Assembly: GCA_003427395.1 (NCBI GenBank)
Contig: BFEA01000335.1
Span: 1,149,664-1,179,721 of the forward strand
DNA: 30,058 nt
Direction: 5' to 3'
Source of the DNA: Chara braunii
Taxonomy: Eukaryota > Streptophyta > Charophyceae > Charales > Characeae
This document shows positions 10,470-19,762 of this stretch, piece after piece. The notes beneath the pieces are model-generated. The model made no database searches. It was given only the letters and a program-made list of their open reading frames with translations, and was not told the DNA's origin. Numbering within the stretch: the stretch's first letter is position 1; each line of letters starts with the position of its first letter. Both the position numbers and the translations under genes were made by a program.

Positions 10470-11702
10470 GATAAGCTTAGGAAAGAAGCTCGGCAGTACT
10501 ATCTTAAGGCAGGCCACCTCTTTAAGAGACCGCCTAAGAGCGGTATGCCAATGAGAGTAGTCTGCGATGAGGGGGAACAAAAAGAAATAATAGCGGAACT
10601 TCACGATGGGATCATTGGAGGACATAGAGGGGTGAAAAGTACTTTTGAGAAGGTCAGGAATCTTTACTGGTGGGATGACTTATATAGGGATGTCGAGTCC
10701 TACTGCCAGACATGCGTGGAATGTCAGAAAAGAGTCGTCGTTAAGTACAATGAACTGTTGTTCCCTTCCTATCCGACCGCGGTAGGGCAGAAAGTTCATG
10801 TGGACTTAGTCAAAATGCCCAAAGGTGAAGGAGGAATGAACTATATCATGGATATCAGGGACGACCTTACTGGATTTGTAGAAGCGTGGGCTCTGTGTCA
10901 GAAAACAGGAAGAGTCGTTAGTGAGTGTTTGACGGAATATATCACTCGATATGGGTGTGTTGGGAAGATCGTCATGGACAGGGGGTCAGGGTTCATGGCT
11001 AAAGATGTTCAGAACTTGCTCCAGAGGGTAAGTATCCGAGTGTCACTAACCTCGGCATACCACCCTCAGACTAATGCCCCTGTTGAGAGAGGGCACCAAT
11101 CTCTAGTAAACGCACTCGCCACATGGTGTGAAGGGAATGAGAAGAAGTGGTCGAAGTACCTGAGATCCGTAGTTTGGGCAGATAACGTTACCGTTCGATC
11201 CACCACTTAGTACCCGCCCTACACTCTATGGTTCGGGAGGCACTACCCTTTACCCGTAGAATTTCATAAGGACTCTTAGACGGAGATTGACTGGGAAGAG
11301 GTGTCGACGAGGGAGCAACTATTGAGCGCTAGGATTAGGCAAATTGTTGAGACACTTGAAGATAGCACCCTGGACGCTATAGAAAAACTGAAAACCCAAA
11401 GGGGGAAGGAAAAGGAAAGGTGGTATAAAAACCTTTGAGTTAGGCAGGGAGGTATACCCTCTGGGAGCCTAGTCCTACTCTACGATTCTGCTATGGAGAG
11501 GATGTGGACAAGGAAATTAACAAACAGATGGATGAGACCCTACCTCGTCATTAAAAGATTGGACAGTGGGGCTTACCTGCTCGAGGAGTTGGATGGATCT
11601 AGATGGAAGGAACCAGTATCCGGTGCACGTCTAAAAGTATTTAAAGAGCGAGGGGAAGATCGCCCGAATATGAAAAAGAACAAGGGGAAGGAGAAGACTT
11701 AG
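10470..11702 (+). other. Integrase domain of pol
   Basis: Inserts the DNA copy into the host genome. The N-terminal zinc-binding part has His at 10602 and 10623 and a CQTCVEC cluster at 10704-10724. The catalytic triad is complete: Asp 10803-10805 (HVDLV), Asp 10977-10979 (VMDRGSGF) and Glu 11085-11087 (APVERGH), with the standard 35 residues between the last two. The C-terminal part (11211-11702) has the small beta-barrel signature of gypsy integrases (NRWMRPYLVIKRL, YLLEELDG) but holds TAG 11277 and TGA 11436. There is no obvious chromodomain. Confidence 0.85.
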
Positions 11703-12086
11703 GAGAATCCGGTGGAACCTCTAAAAGAGCCCCCAACCGGGCCTACGAAGGGGTTTAAGCCGTCCACTTATGAGAAAGGAGAATCTTCTAAAAGGGCTAA
11801 AAAAAGGAGAGGAAACAAAGTCTTGGGTGTAAAAAACAGACAGATAAAAGACAAAAAGAAAATGAAACGAAAGGTCTTAGAGTCAACCGCGTTAAGGCGA
11901 AAGAGGAAATGCAAGGTTAAGAAGGTTATTAAAGGTGGGGTAGCAGCGGGCAAAGATGGGGATGAACGACGTGACAAGAAGAGGCGATGAAAGAGCAAGA
12001 AACGATTAGGATTCGAAAGGAAAATGATTAAGAAAAAGCGGGACGAGAAAAATAAGCGTGAGAAAAGGACCCGACGAAAGCAGTGA
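11703..12086 (+). pseudogene. Lys/Arg-rich C-terminal tail of pol
   Basis: In frame with integrase after TAG 11700-11702. Starting with a Pro-rich linker (KEPPTGPTKGFKP), it becomes extremely basic (for example KRAKKRRGNK, KKKMKRKV, RREKRTRRK-like runs) up to TGA 12084-12086, with one TGA at 11988-11990, one transition from CGA. Such tails can act as nuclear-localisation or nucleic-acid-binding segments of integrase; that role is inference. A separate small downstream protein is less likely because the frame is shared. Confidence 0.55.
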
Positions 12087-12176
12087 GGACGATCTTGGGG
12101 TTGATTGGTAGAGATTATGAGTCAACGTATCCTTCTCTTTCCCCTCGATATACAAAGATGGCTCGCCCGGGACGTC

Positions 12177-12194
12177 AAGAATGAGGGGGGGGGC
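12177..12194 (+). other. Polypurine tract
   Basis: A purine run aagaatga followed by nine G ends directly before the 3' LTR start (tgctgtcgggcgg at 12195, or tgtcgggcgg at 12198). It would prime plus-strand DNA synthesis. Its position just after the pol tail and just before TG supports the LTR boundary. Confidence 0.75.
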
Positions 12195-12982
12195 TGCTGT
12201 CGGGCGGCTCCAGGCTTACGTTGCCCTTTACTTCCTTATGTCACCTGACGAGAGGTGGATCCGGTTGTTTTATCTGAAGGAAGCATAATCGACTTCGAGG
12301 AGTTCCAATATCAGGTCGTGCCGCGGGCATCGAGATCAGCGCGCCAGAAAAGAGTGGGTGTTGAGTTCCATGTGGCCAATCTCTTGTGAGAATTACTGAG
12401 GCTTACGACTGGCGGATCATAAAAGCAGATCGGCTACGGGAGAGGCGTTGGAGGTTCCTAAAAGAGCTGGGCATGGGAACACGGTATCTATGCTCAATGG
12501 ATGGACGGCGGTTGAACCAAGGTAGTGAGATTGAGCTTGAGACAAAACCTCCGACGAAGTAAGCTAAGCACCGCCAGGATTCACCGCGTGGCTGAAAATG
12601 GAATAAAGCCGCTAAGCGGCCTCACTTGGGGCCTTGGCTTTCGACCCTAATCTAGGGCCAAAACCGGGGAAGAGGGCCCATGGGTTAATAAGTCCACTAC
12701 TTCGGTTGGCCTGCAAAACTTTGTGGGCCTCGGTGCCGCTCACATGGGGACCACTAGAGCCTAGGCAACTTCAGGCCTAGGTTCGGAATGAGCCCTGGTA
12801 CCGGGGCGCTGCAAAAGGCCCGGTACCCGACAAAAAGGCCCCCTTCGCCGAAAACCCTTTCGGGGGCCCAAACAGGCCCGGCTACAGGCTTGGGGAAGCC
12901 ATGGTACCGGGGCGCTGCAACTTGTCGGTAGCCGAGAAGTGCACGAAAGGGTTGGGGCACTCCGAGAAGAGGGCCTGCAAAG

Positions 12983-12989
12983 TATATAA
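12983..12989 (+). promoter_or_regulatory. TATA box of the 3' LTR
   Basis: tatataa inside agtatataagccc, a close match to the plant TATA consensus, about 790 bp into the LTR. Transcription would be expected to start near 13010-13020, which makes the preceding part U3 and leaves about 2.5 kb for R plus U5. No equivalent is present in the 5' LTR portion seen here. Confidence 0.6.
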
Positions 12990-13329
12990 GCCCAACTCGG
13001 CTCAAAGGTAGGACACTTCGGACATGCGCACATTGGGGCGGACTACTTGAGCTCGGGATACTTCTCAGATGTGTACTTGCAGGCGCACGACAAGAGCTAC
13101 AGGGGAGGCGCACCAGGGGGGAGAGTAGTCGGAGAGGGACGAACAAGAGAGAAAGGAGGTAAGCCATAGCCGGGTTCGCACGCACGGACGGAAACGGCGG
13201 ATCGGGCGTGCGGAGCCGAGCGCACCCATGTGTGTCGAGCGCACAGTCACGCGCGTCGGCGCGAAACCTCGCGCAGTTGGAACAGGGAGCGATCAGGGAT
13301 CTCACGAGAGAGGTAAGCGCACGGGACGC

Positions 13330-14330
13330 GCAGCACCGCGCAGCCCCGCACACGTGTCGGGATACCGCGCGCACGAGCACGCAGCATCTTGTAGCCCCTC
13401 GCTTGGGTCAGGACGCCACGCGCACAGGCGCGAAGCATCGCGCAGCCCCGTGCACGGGTCTGGATACCGCACGCACGGGCACTCAGCATCGCGCAGCCCC
13501 TCGCTTGGGTCGGGACGCCTCGCGCACGGCGCGCAGCATCGTGCAGCCCCACGCACGGGTCGGGATACCGCGCGCACGAGCACGCAACATTGCGCAGCCC
13601 ACGCCTGAGTCGGGATACCGGGCGCGCTAGCGCTCACCATTGCGCAGCCCCACGCTTGAGTCTGGATACCGCGAGCACGAGCGCGCAGCATCTCGCAGGC
13701 CCACGCTTGGGTCGGGATGCCTCACGCACGGGTGCGCAGCATTGCACAGCCCCGTGCTTGAGTCGGGATACGGTGCGCACGAGCGCGCAACATCACGCAG
13801 CCCCAAGCTTCGGTGGGGACGCCTCACGCACAGGCGCACAGCATCGCGCAGCCGCACGCACCGATCGGGATACCACGCGCACGGGCGCTCAGCACCGCGC
13901 AGCCCCCACGCTTGAGTCGGGATACCGCGCGCACTCGCGTGCAGCATCGGGCGGCCCCGCGCTTGGGTCGGGACGCCGTGCACACGGGCGCGCAGCATCG
14001 TGCAGCCCCTCGCTTGGGTCGGAACGTCGCGCGCATGGACGCGCAGCATCGCGCAGCCCCGTGCATAGGTTGGGATATTGCGCGCACGGGTGCACAACAC
14101 GGTGCAGCCCCCGCGCTTGAGTCGGGATACCGCGCGCACGAGCGCGCAGCATTGCGCAGCCGCGCTTGAGTCGGGATACCGTGCGCACGGGCGCGCAACA
14201 TTGCTCGGCCTCGCGCTTGGGTCGGGACGCCGCGCGCACGGGTGCACAACATTGTGCAACCCCTGCGCACGAGTCTGGATACCGCGCGCACGGGTGTGCG
14301 GCATCGTGCAAACCCGCGAGTGCTTGAACC
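13330..14330. repeat. 51-bp tandem array, about 20 copies
   Basis: The marker cgcagcccc recurs at 13339, 13390, 13441 and 13492, and then every 50-52 bp to about 14300. Each unit holds a CpG-rich half (cgcgcgcacgggcgcgcagcatcg-like) and a half reading either gtcgggacgcc or gtcgggatacc. Because 51 is divisible by 3, long open frames appear by chance on both strands; none of them resembles a protein family. Confidence 0.9.
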
Positions 14331-14694
14331 GGGACTTTTTGCAGGGGCAGGGCATTAGACCGAGGTTGGATTTCGGAGGGAACCGGACTCCGGACTGAGC
14401 CTGGACTTTTCGCAGGGCCGGGGCATTGGACTGAATCGGGACTTTCGCGGGACCGGGACTTCGGCGAGACTGAGTCTTTCAGCACAGAACGGGGCCTTTG
14501 AACGGGGCGGGACTGAGACTTCGGGCCAGAATGGGACTAAGGACGAGGAGACGGGCCTTGGGATCCAACCAGGACTCTTGGGCCAGACATCGAGTACGAA
14601 CCGACCGGACCTTTGGGACATGAACTGAACGGGACTTCAGGCTGCCCGGGCCCACGAATCTTGGGCCAATAGGGCCCGAAAAGACCAGGCTATT

Positions 14695-14772
14695 GTGAAC
14701 TGGTACAACCGGACCGAGACCCTCAGGAAGGCTGTGAACTGGTACAACCGGACCGAGACCCTCAGGAAGGCT
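14695..14772. repeat. 39-bp tandem pair in the 3' LTR
   Basis: Two identical or nearly identical 39-bp copies begin at gtgaactggtacaaccgg (14695 and 14734). Homology with the 5' LTR begins inside the second copy, so this pair marks the point where the two LTRs stop matching. Confidence 0.9.
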
Positions 14773-15516
14773 GGGACTTTGAGTCAATCGGGGAATTTCA
14801 AGCACGAGCCGTGATCTTAACTCAGGACCTTGCGCCAATTTGAGACTACGTACGGATCAGACTACGTGCGGGGTTGTAACTTTGGTCGGGGAGCCGGGAC
14901 ATACGGGACCAGGTCTGAGAACCAAGCCACGCCTTTCATTGACTAGGGACTGGCCAATCAAGTAGGGGACCCGACGGTGGCACAACGAGGGGGGATACGC
15001 GAGTCTGCGAGGCGTATACTCTGAGCTCCTTTAGAGAGGAGAACAGGCGACAAGGCAGACATATGGTGAAGCTGGATCTTGAACTGTGGCCCCAGTGGGC
15101 CCGAGAATCTAGCTCTGATAAAGAGAGCCCGAGCAGAGTCCCTTGGGATCAGCGAGCGCGTTACCGGCGACACCCCATTGGACGGAGGATCCGCCCTAGA
15201 TTGTTAGTAAGGTCAATCGGGACTCAGACAAATTTTTCTGACTTGGACTCCGGGCCATCCTCTAGAGCTGGGAATCGCACAGGGAACCCAATTATTTTGG
15301 ACTAAATGAAACCATTTTTTTTTTTTCTTCTAGACAGTGGAGTATGAGGGACTTGTCGTCGCGTCTATCGTTGGATCCAACCCTTGTTATGTGCATGAGG
15401 ACTAACCTTTATCTTGCAGGTCACAGAAGCCACGACCGACCCTCCCGTGGGTGACAAACACAGCGCGAGGTAGAGGGTTCTATCGGTGTGCTGACAGAGC
15501 TCTTCCACCGTTGACA

Positions 15517-15987
15517 ACAGTACGGTGACCTATGTTTTTTTGGTTATGAGGGTTAGTACAGTGTCCAACCGTTGCACGCAACTATTGGGGACGCTGTGAA
15601 CTTCTTGAGCACGCACGTCGGACTTCGTTGTTTTTTCTTTTTCCTTCTCTATTTAGCCTCGTGGTGCATCTACTGTGAACCGCCATTACAAACAATTGTT
15701 GTGTAGACAGGTTGACTGAGTTTAAGGAAGGTTGCATTAGTTCCCAATAAAGTACAAGGGCGTGCTCTATTCGAACACAGACCTTCTTCACCGTGTGACC
15801 AGATTTTACACACCGGTTATTATTGCGCTTTGGAGGTTCGTCCGGGGGCTGGGTAATTACTTTTTGGCCGTACATTGACCAATTTTGCTGCGGTATTGAC
15901 CACCATTGCGGGGCCCTCAGGCGCATGAAGGTTACAAGGCCCTCTCCTACGAGTTGAGTTTGTCCCTCTCTTGTATCTCGAGCGGTT
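15517..15987. other. Unassigned spacer between the LTR element and the minus-strand gypsy relic
   Basis: About 470 bp with no gene I can support. It holds an AATAAA motif (~15747-15752) and ttggaggttcgtccggggg (~15831), both reminiscent of an LTR end plus primer site in the plus direction, but I found no matching LTR partner. The minus-strand RT homology stops abruptly at its right edge. Confidence 0.4.
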
Positions 15988-16860
15988 GAAGCGCGATCGA
16001 AGCGCTGTCTTCGGTTGGTCCGTTGCAGCGACGCAGATCTGATGGTAACCGCTACGAAGATCAATCTTCGTAAAGAAGTGATTGCCTGCTAGGCGGTCGA
16101 ACAGCTCGTCGGAACGAGGCATGGGGTAACTTTTCTTCAACGTGTAGCAATTGAGATTACGATAATCGATGCAGAGACAGAGAGTTCCATCCGCTTTGTG
16201 AGCAAAGAGGACGGGTGCACCTCAAGGGGAGTTGCTGGGTTTAATGAAACCCAGTCTCGGGAGCTCCTCAAGTTGACGCTTGAGTTCAGTGGCCTTGGGG
16301 ATCGAGAGTCTGTAGGGTGTCTGGTGGTGAACATGATAGTCAGGCACAAGCTGGATGGAGTGCTCGACGTCGCGCATCAGCAACGTACGAGACGATGGGA
16401 AAACGCTGTGGTACTCTTGAATGAGGTCACAAACTGCGGGTTCCAGGTCGGCCGTATAGCGTGCGAGTTCCTCAAGATCAGCGTCGACGCACGACGACGA
16501 GGTGGACTCGACGGACGGCGGAGGGAGGGAAGTAGAGATGGAAGCCATGGATATAGAAGGAGGATTTGGCTCCAGAGAGATAAGCTTGGTGTCTGGACAA
16601 GATGGATCATAGTGCACGAGATCCGTTGTCAGGACTGGTGAGTCCCGAACGACTTCCCACCACTCGAGAGACTGTATATGGTCAATTTGTGCACGACAGA
16701 GAAAACCGGGTGCAAGGAGGATGGGAGGATCAAGACACAGGCGCAGGCATGAGGAATCCAGAGGCTGCTTGAAGTCGTTAGGACCAATGAACCAGGTAGA
16801 AATTGACGAAACGGGAGGCGGCAGAGGACTGCAAGGAAATAGTGATGACATAGGACGCAT
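15988..16860 (-). pseudogene. Second Ty3/gypsy relic: protease-RT linker and N-terminal reverse transcriptase
   Basis: Reads on the minus strand. The linker (RDVEHSIQLVPDYHVHHQTPYRL, split here as RDVEHSIQLV and HHQTPYRL) leads into the RT fingers (ELKRQLEELPRLGFI), the CIDYRNLN and YPMPR motifs, and palm motif A ([13 protein letters not shown] near 16030-16075) with its catalytic Asp. One in-frame TGA at 16222-16224 replaces the Trp usual at that position. Recognisable RT ends near 15988, before the second catalytic motif, so RNase H and integrase are absent. The N-terminal 100 codons are Ser/Pro-rich. This sequence differs clearly from the plus-strand element's RT and belongs to another gypsy lineage. 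Confidence 0.8.
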
Positions 16861-18000
16861 GCGGGTCCCATCGGACGCGGGGTGCCGGCATGAGAAAATA
16901 AAGTCGGGTTAGGTGGGTCACTAGGACGTAGCGACAAAAGAGCCGAGGGGGCCACAGGCTAATCTGGGATCCGCGTCCGGGGAAGAAACGGTGGGAGAGG
17001 TGCGAAAGGAACGAGAGGAGAAGACCGCCGTAAGGAGAAAAGATGGTAGGAACACCTAGAAGAGACGTGGTGCCGGCGGGGCGAAGTGTCGAGGACCACG
17101 TGAGACCGAGGAAGGACATGGTGCCGGCAGAGCGAAGTGTCGGGGACCACGTGGGACCGGGCAAAAATTGCAGCACCAGCAGAACCACCGGCGGGACGGG
17201 TACCGACGGGACTGAATGTCGGGAGCCACCGACGAGACTGAGCGTCGGGAGCCACCGTCGGTGGAATAACTGGCGACTGAACGATGGGGATGCATGATGA
17301 CCCAAAGAAAAAATGGGTCGTTACCACGGATGACGTCGGAGGAACGGTATGAACTAAGAGTAATAGGAGGATGGGGAGAAGTCGGGCGTCGACAGGAATT
17401 GTCAACGGAATGGAAGAGGCGGGCGTGATGCGGGAAAGACGGAGGATATCTGGGATGACCCAAGGGGAACCTGGATCAGGTATAATGACAATAAAGGTAA
17501 AATAATATCGAGTGGGGCGGCGCCGTCCGGGCCGGGGGCCCGGACGAAAATATTAAGTACCACCGCGGCAAGCGCCGGCGGGAGGTGCCAAGGGAAAAGA
17601 GAAGAGGGAGTAGTGGTAGTGAGGGGGCCCTGCCAGCAGTCCGCGTTATTCCGGACTAGCCAGACCAAGAAAAACAAAGTTTCAAAGGCCCCACGTGAAG
17701 AAATGGTTGGCCGAAGAAAATCGGAGCAAGGGGGCCTCGAACTGGAAGCGGCAGCAGCCAAACGGAGCCCCCTAGGACCATGGGGGTACCGCTACTGCAG
17801 TCCGAGGTACAACGGCCACATGCCGGCTGCAAAATCAGAACTTGGATGGGACCCAACAGCTAGAAAGAGAAAAAATAGCTGTTGGACACTTGCCTCATCA
17901 GAAATGAGAGAAAAAGGAGAGAAATAGGGGGGAGAATGAGACAAAGGAGGAGGAATGGGTGGAGGAAAATGTGCCGCCAGGTTGGGACTGCAGCAGTAGG
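16861..18000. other. Low-information region with short tandem repeats
   Basis: No convincing gene. It contains a 51-bp tandem pair (17070-17120 and 17121-17171), a 26-bp pair (units starting at 17210 and 17236) and a GC-rich hairpin with 9-bp arms and a GGG loop (17525-17545). In the minus direction it lies upstream of the gypsy RT relic, where gag and the leader would be, but no capsid or zinc-knuckle motif is visible. Confidence 0.5.
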
Positions 18001-18737
18001 GACTGGCAGGTCTCAATGATGACCTCATCCCTCCTAGACCCTAGGAGGGCATTCTGGATTGTAGAGATATGACCCTTGGGGCATTATCTCTGCAATATCT
18101 GAATTTAAGCAACAAAAATAAGAAAAAAGGTTGATGTGAGTTGGCCGACCTTTTTCTAGGCCGTAGATCTGAAGTCTGATCTCATGGTGGAGGAGATCTA
18201 GCCGTTTTTTGTGGGCTGGCACAAAACGGCTAGCTCTGGAATGAGGTGGCAGCAAAATGGAGGGAAAACAAAGAAGGGAAAAAGACGAAACTGAGTATTT
18301 GGCCCAAGAGTTAGACCAGATACACCAGAAAATTGAAAAATGGAAGCTAGGAGCTCAAATTTGGACCAAGAGGATCTTGGGAGTAGCTCGGAATAGTGAG
18401 GGTCATGGATCTCAGCCAAATCCAAGGCTGAGATTGTGCCGCAACTTGGGAAAATGCAACGGCCTACCCAAAAGAGGCATAGATCTGGAAAAAGACAAGA
18501 AAAGGGCCTTTAGGCCCTCAATTTTCATCAAAGGCTGCATTTTGGGTATGGGTACCCCAAAAGGCAGCTCTTTTAGAGGTGAAAAGAGGCCGGGGTAGGC
18601 CAAGGGGTAGTCCGAGGAGGTACCAGCCACTCGGACTGCATGTACCTGGCCAATATGAAGCCCGGGTACCTCCAGAGAGGCCAAAATTGGAAATTTGGCC
18701 TTGGGGGTACCTCGGTCCACCTAGAGGCACTTGGGGA
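18001..18737. other. Unassigned sequence
   Basis: I see no supported gene. The plus-strand frame at 18579-18809 and its minus-strand shadows lack recognisable motifs. It could be internal or LTR sequence of the minus-strand gypsy element. Confidence 0.45.
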
Positions 18738-19121
18738 GGCCTAGAGGCTGGGCGGTACACCAGTTTCAGCCTACATAAGCTGAGGGTGCAGGCCGCCACT
18801 CTCATTTGAGCATGAGAGGAGCCCATGCTGCCAAAATGAGTCCATGAGGGAATCCTAGTGGAGTGGAGCAAGGAGACGAGAGTCGGAGCTAGCCTGAAGC
18901 CTGACTATGGTGATAGGGTTGAGGAAGAAGGCCTAGAGGCTGGGCGGTATACCAGTTTCAGCCTACATAAGCTGAGGGTGCAGGCTGTCACTCTCATTTG
19001 AGCATGAGAGAAGCCCATGCTGCCAAAATGAGTCCATGGAAGAATCCTAGTGGAGTGGAGCAAGGAGATGAGAGTCGGAGCTAGCTTGAAGTTTGGCTAT
19101 GGTGATAGGGTTGAGGAAAAA
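18738..19121. repeat. 192-bp tandem duplication
   Basis: Two consecutive copies (18738-18929 and 18930-19121) start at ggcctagaggctgggcggta and differ at only a few sites. A third begins at 19122 but diverges within about 15 bp. Each copy contains the TATA-like string cctacataag. Confidence 0.9.
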
Positions 19122-19384
19122 GACCTAGAGGCTAGAAAGAAGTGAGGAGAGTGGTCCGCCATAGCCCTCAGGCTGTGAGACAGAAAGAGAGGCTAGAAGG
19201 GGTCCCCTTAGCCCTCCTAGAGGGAAGGACTCCATAGCCTTAGAGATAGGAGTCTGCCATAGCTTGAGAAAAGGTGTGAGAAGAGGAGGAGAGAACTTGG
19301 GAGGAAGGGGAGCCATACCTTAGGAGCTAGAACCAAGCCTGGGACTTCACTGCTTAGAGATCAGCAAGAGGTGAGTGAAAGAGG
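19122..19384. other. Unassigned purine-rich spacer
   Basis: Begins with the remnant of a third 192-bp unit and continues as AG-rich sequence with repeated ccatagcc/ttagcc strings. No gene or RNA is recognised. Confidence 0.4.
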
Positions 19385-19540
19385 AGGAAGTCTTCTTCTT
19401 CTCCTACTTTTTCATCTTCTTCTTCTCCTTCTTCTTGTCCTTCTTCTTCCTCCCCTTCTCCTTCCTCTTATTCTTCTTCTTCTCCTTCTTCTCCTTCTTC
19501 TCCCCGTCCTTCTTCATCTTCTTCTCCTTCCTCTAGCTTA
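19385..19540. repeat. Polypyrimidine (CTT)n-rich tract
   Basis: About 150 bp made almost entirely of cttctt, ctcctt and similar motifs with sporadic interruptions. It directly precedes the 91-bp satellite. Confidence 0.85.
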
Positions 19541-19677
19541 GACCACCTCAAAAACTGTGATTTTGACTGATTTTGATGCTTGTATATGTTGCGATTCATT
19601 CCGGGATACTTCGGTGAACTTTCCTCTTGCTAGATTGCTTCCAATCTTACCTTTTGGCTGTCTTTGATGCCTATATA

Positions 19678-19762
19678 NNNNNNNNNNNNNNNNNNNNNNN
19701 NNNNNNNNNNNNNNNNNNNNNNNNNNNNNNNNNNNNNNNNNNNNNNNNNNNNNNNNNNNNNN
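19678..19762. other. Assembly gap of 85 N inside the satellite
   Basis: The same ~34-bp string (atcttaccttttggctgtct...) is found on both sides, 119 bp apart. That is not a multiple of 91, so the gap length is arbitrary and the copy number here is unknown. Confidence 0.95.

Larger units (their letters stand above)
8637..12086 (+). pseudogene. pol: pol: reverse transcriptase, RNase H, integrase and basic tail in one frame with ten stops
   Basis: A single reading frame covers 3.45 kb without a frameshift. Stops lie at 8892, 9003, 9018, 9705, 9837, 11208, 11277, 11436, 11700 and 11988, before a final TGA at 12084-12086. The RT core is 9045-9707: its first catalytic Asp (CDLFSGYD, codon 9270-9272) is present, but the second motif reads FLND (Asn at 9462-9464) where F/Y-x-D-D is expected, so polymerase activity would be lost. 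The link to RNase H (9708-9845) keeps the conserved IRQFLGVV motif. RT before integrase identifies the element as Ty3/gypsy. The original frame must have been about 1,150 codons. This is a relic, not a working gene. Confidence 0.85.
13159..15333 (+). other. Possible intron inside the 3' LTR
   Basis: Two strong donor-like sites lie just downstream of the TATA box: aaaggag|gtaagc (13159) and gagag|gtaagc (13313). Acceptor-like sites lie past the repeat array: a ~20-nt pyrimidine tract ending ttcttctag at 15333, with an upstream ctaaat branch-like motif, and ctaacctttatcttgcag at 15419. The acceptor pair is also present in the 5' LTR (896-897 and 982-983). Splicing would remove the whole 51-bp array. 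No transcript evidence is available. Confidence 0.35.
313..15516 (+). mobile_element. Large degenerate Ty3/gypsy-type LTR retrotransposon with extra 5' reading frames
   Basis: The parts occur in canonical order: 5' LTR portion, tRNA-Asp-type primer site, leader, seven small frames, gag with a CCHC knuckle, protease, reverse transcriptase, RNase H, integrase, G-rich polypurine tract and 3' LTR. RT before integrase is the Ty3/gypsy order. The two LTR copies of the ~760-bp shared end differ at roughly 5-8% of positions by eye, and every large coding region except one carries stops, so this is an old non-autonomous copy. Total length is about 15 kb, large because of a 3.3-kb LTR and about 3.8 kb of cargo-like frames before gag. 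The 5' end of the element is not certain, so the target-site duplication cannot be checked. Confidence 0.85.
12195..15516 (+). repeat. 3' LTR, about 3.3 kb
   Basis: It begins after the polypurine tract and ends at ttgaca 15516, the same end as the 5' copy. The last ~760 bp (14757-15516) match the 5' LTR at roughly 92-95% by eye. Within it are a 19-bp direct repeat (12796-12814 and 12902-12920), a TATA box (12983-12989), donor-like splice sites, a 51-bp tandem array, a 39-bp tandem pair and acceptor-like sites. At 3.3 kb it is long for a gypsy LTR. Confidence 0.75.

Noticed and set aside
13330-14330. CRISPR-like array of regular repeats
   Set aside because: The whole unit is repeated with no unique spacers, and the context is an LTR in a eukaryotic genome.
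13208-14485. Many long overlapping open frames on both strands rich in Arg, Ala and Cys
   Set aside because: They follow the 51-bp repeat, whose length is a multiple of three. All frames are open for that reason and none resembles a protein.
17490-17545. AATAAA followed by a ggcgccgtccggg string resembling an LTR end with primer site
   Set aside because: It matches a GC-rich hairpin better than any tRNA 3' end, and no LTR pair was found.
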